From Trueperaceae bacterium (lineage in GTDB: Bacteria; Deinococcota; Deinococci; Deinococcales; Trueperaceae), in assembly GCA_007121175.1 (NCBI GenBank), contig SKMG01000177.1, positions 1-7,429 on the forward strand: a DNA stretch of 7,429 bases, in the 5' to 3' direction. Positions 6,160-7,429 of the stretch are shown here, in pieces; position 1 is the first letter of the stretch; each line of letters begins with the position of its first letter. The notes beneath the pieces are model-generated. The model saw nothing but the letters and a program-made list of their open reading frames with translations, was not told the DNA's origin and searched no databases. The position numbers and the translations under genes were made by a program.

Positions 6160-7071
6160 ATGTCGAACATCACCTGGCGCGGCGTGTTCGCCGTCCTCGT
6201 CACCCCCTTCCATGACGATCTGACGCTCGATCTCGAGTCCTTGCGCCGGCAAGTGGACTTCTGCATCGCGTGCGGCGTGCAGGCGGTCGTCGCTCCGGTG
6301 GTCGCCAGCGAGTTCATCACGCTCGCCGATCGCGAGCGGTGCCTCATCTACGATGCCGTGGCCGGGCAGCTCGACGGTCGAGCCAGCTACGTCGCGGGCG
6401 TCTCGGCTTCCAGCGCACCGCATGCGCGCAGCTTGGCGGAGGCAGCGACCGGCGCCGGTGCGGACGCGCTGATCGCCATGCCCCCGATCCTGGGTGGGCG
6501 CTCCAAAGAGAGGACCTTCGCCTATTTCGCCGCCATCGCCGACGCCAGTCCGTTACCGCTCATGGTGCAGAACGCGCCGGAGCCGGTTGGGGCGCCGCTC
6601 GCTACGGCCGATCTGGTGCGCCTCGTCGAGGAGGTGCCGAGCATCGCGGCCGTCAAGGAGGAGACCGCCCCCAATCCACAGAAGGTGGGAGCCTTGGTCG
6701 CCGCGGCAGGAGATCGCCTCGAGGGCGTCATCGGCGGCTTGGGTGGCATCTACCTCTTCAACGAGCTCGCTCGCGGGGCGACCGGAACCATGCCCGCGTG
6801 CCAGTTCGCCGATGTCATGGTCGAGCTGCTGAGGCTGCGCGACGCGGGCGACGACGACGGTGCGAGGACCGTGTTCGGAGCGCTGCAGCCGGCACTGGTC
6901 ATGGAGCGCCTCTACGGTATGACCTTCATGAAGGCATGCCTACAGCGGCGCGGTGTGCTCAGAAACGCGCTCACTCGGGTGGTCGAGCCCCCGCTCGACA
7001 GCTTCGACGAGGCCGAGCTCGACGCCGTGTGGTCCGCGCTGACGCCGCACTTCAGCGTGCCGGCGTCATGA
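6160..7071 (+). CDS. DapA/NAL-family lyase or dehydratase acting on a 2-keto-3-deoxy sugar acid (atypical active site)
   Basis: This 303-residue TIM-barrel protein has the length and fold signature of the dihydrodipicolinate synthase/N-acetylneuraminate lyase family. The N-terminal GVFAVLVTPFHDDLTLD and the barrel strand SIAAVKEETAP carry K166 at the Schiff-base lysine position. Two usual active-site elements differ. The GTTGE phosphate/carboxylate loop is V47-V48-A49-S50-E51, and the catalytic Tyr of the YNVP motif is Q137 in MVQNAPEPVG. Loss of that Tyr argues against a true DapA and suggests a sugar-acid enzyme. From memory, 2-keto-3-deoxy-arabonate dehydratases of this family also lack the Tyr, but an aldolase role is equally possible. 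AGGAG at 6150-6154 lies 5 bases before ATG 6160. Its stop overlaps the start of the kinase gene. Confidence 0.87.
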   Translation: MSNITWRGVFAVLVTPFHDDLTLDLESLRRQVDFCIACGVQAVVAPVVASEFITLADRERCLIYDAVAGQLDGRASYVAGVSASSAPHARSLAEAATGAGADALIAMPPILGGRSKERTFAYFAAIADASPLPLMVQNAPEPVGAPLATADLVRLVEEVPSIAAVKEETAPNPQKVGALVAAAGDRLEGVIGGLGGIYLFNELARGATGTMPACQFADVMVELLRLRDAGDDDGARTVFGALQPALVMERLYGMTFMKACLQRRGVLRNALTRVVEPPLDSFDEAELDAVWSALTPHFSVPAS

Positions 7072-7429
7072 CCGAGCACTGCTACCTGGTGGTCGACGGC
7101 GGCACCAGCCGCACCCGGGTGCGGCTGTGGCACGATGGTGCCGTCGTCGATCAGGCGGAAGCCCGGGTGGGCGCCAAGGACGTCGCGCTCGCGCGGGACG
7201 CGTCGCCCATCGCCGAGGCACTACGGGGGCTGATCGAGACGCTCCGGGGGCGGCACGGGGTCGCGCTGGGCGCGGTGGTCTGCTCGGGCATGATCAGCTC
7301 GAACGTCGGCCTGGTCGAGGTGCCGCACGTGACCGCTCCGATCGCCCTGAGCGAGTTGGCGCGGCGCATCGTGCGCCGCGACGTCGCGGCCGTCACCGAG
7401 CTGCCGATCTACTTCGTGCCAGGTATCAA
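7068..7429 (+). CDS. dgoK: 2-dehydro-3-deoxygalactonokinase-like sugar-acid kinase (3' truncated by window edge)
   Basis: About 120 codons are visible, of the ~290 usual for DgoK. The N-terminal VVDGGTSRTRVRLW (residues 8-21) fits the ATP-phosphate loop of DgoK-family kinases, where VDWGTS is more usual. CSGMISSNVGL (72-82) matches the conserved GMVGSNVGW-type motif, and the visible end, YFVPGI, fits the PGL stretch. The enzyme would phosphorylate a 2-keto-3-deoxy acid such as KDGal at C6 in the cytosol, ready for a phosphate-specific aldolase. ATG 7068 overlaps the previous stop as ATGA and has no Shine-Dalgarno in the 20 bases upstream, so translation probably depends on ribosomes finishing the DapA-like gene. 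The gene name reflects family membership; substrate stereochemistry is not established. Confidence 0.85.
   Translation, partial: MTEHCYLVVDGGTSRTRVRLWHDGAVVDQAEARVGAKDVALARDASPIAEALRGLIETLRGRHGVALGAVVCSGMISSNVGLVEVPHVTAPIALSELARRIVRRDVAAVTELPIYFVPGI

Noticed and set aside
1..7429. Phage, defence system, CRISPR array, insertion sequence, tRNA or other mobile element
   Set aside because: No repeats, inverted termini, transposase or structural RNA patterns were seen. All genes fit a metabolic operon.

Overview
The window is a GC-rich, gene-dense stretch with every recognisable gene on the + strand. It reads as most of one catabolic operon for a sugar acid (aldonate or similar hydroxy-acid). The left edge holds the last 32 codons of an unidentified gene. 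A promoter-like region with a FadR-type operator follows. After that come a GntR/FadR-family regulator (170-943), an enolase-superfamily sugar-acid dehydratase (940-2100), a D-2-hydroxyacid dehydrogenase (2097-3092), a complete tripartite tricarboxylate transporter (TTT) cassette in the order TctC-TctB-TctA (3141-6151), a DapA/N-acetylneuraminate-lyase-family enzyme (6160-7071), and the first ~120 codons of a 2-dehydro-3-deoxygalactonokinase (7068-end).

The probable logic, inferred from families and order, is as follows. TctC captures an anionic substrate in the periplasm and TctBA imports it. The D-2-hydroxyacid dehydrogenase may interconvert a 2-keto-acid and its 2-hydroxy form, for example 2-ketoaldonate to aldonate. 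The enolase-superfamily enzyme dehydrates the aldonate to a 2-keto-3-deoxy acid. That acid is then cleaved or dehydrated by the DapA-family enzyme, or phosphorylated by the DgoK-like kinase for a later aldolase. The FadR-type regulator probably represses the operon until an intermediate is present. The exact sugar acid cannot be read from the sequence.

Regulator/dehydratase, dehydratase/dehydrogenase and DapA-like/kinase pairs overlap by 3-4 bases (GTGA or ATGA). The other junctions have gaps of 8-54 bases. The longest gap, between tctC and tctB, holds a perfect Shine-Dalgarno followed by a strong 14-bp hairpin and then the tctB start codon with no Shine-Dalgarno of its own. This looks like a structure-bridged ribosome binding site and is the most interesting unexplained element here.

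The organism is a high-GC bacterium. The TctC signal peptide has no lipobox, which suggests a Gram-negative (proteobacterial-type) periplasm. Taxonomy cannot be fixed beyond that. No tRNA, rRNA, CRISPR array, insertion sequence or long repeat was seen, and no gene-free stretch exceeds 300 bases.
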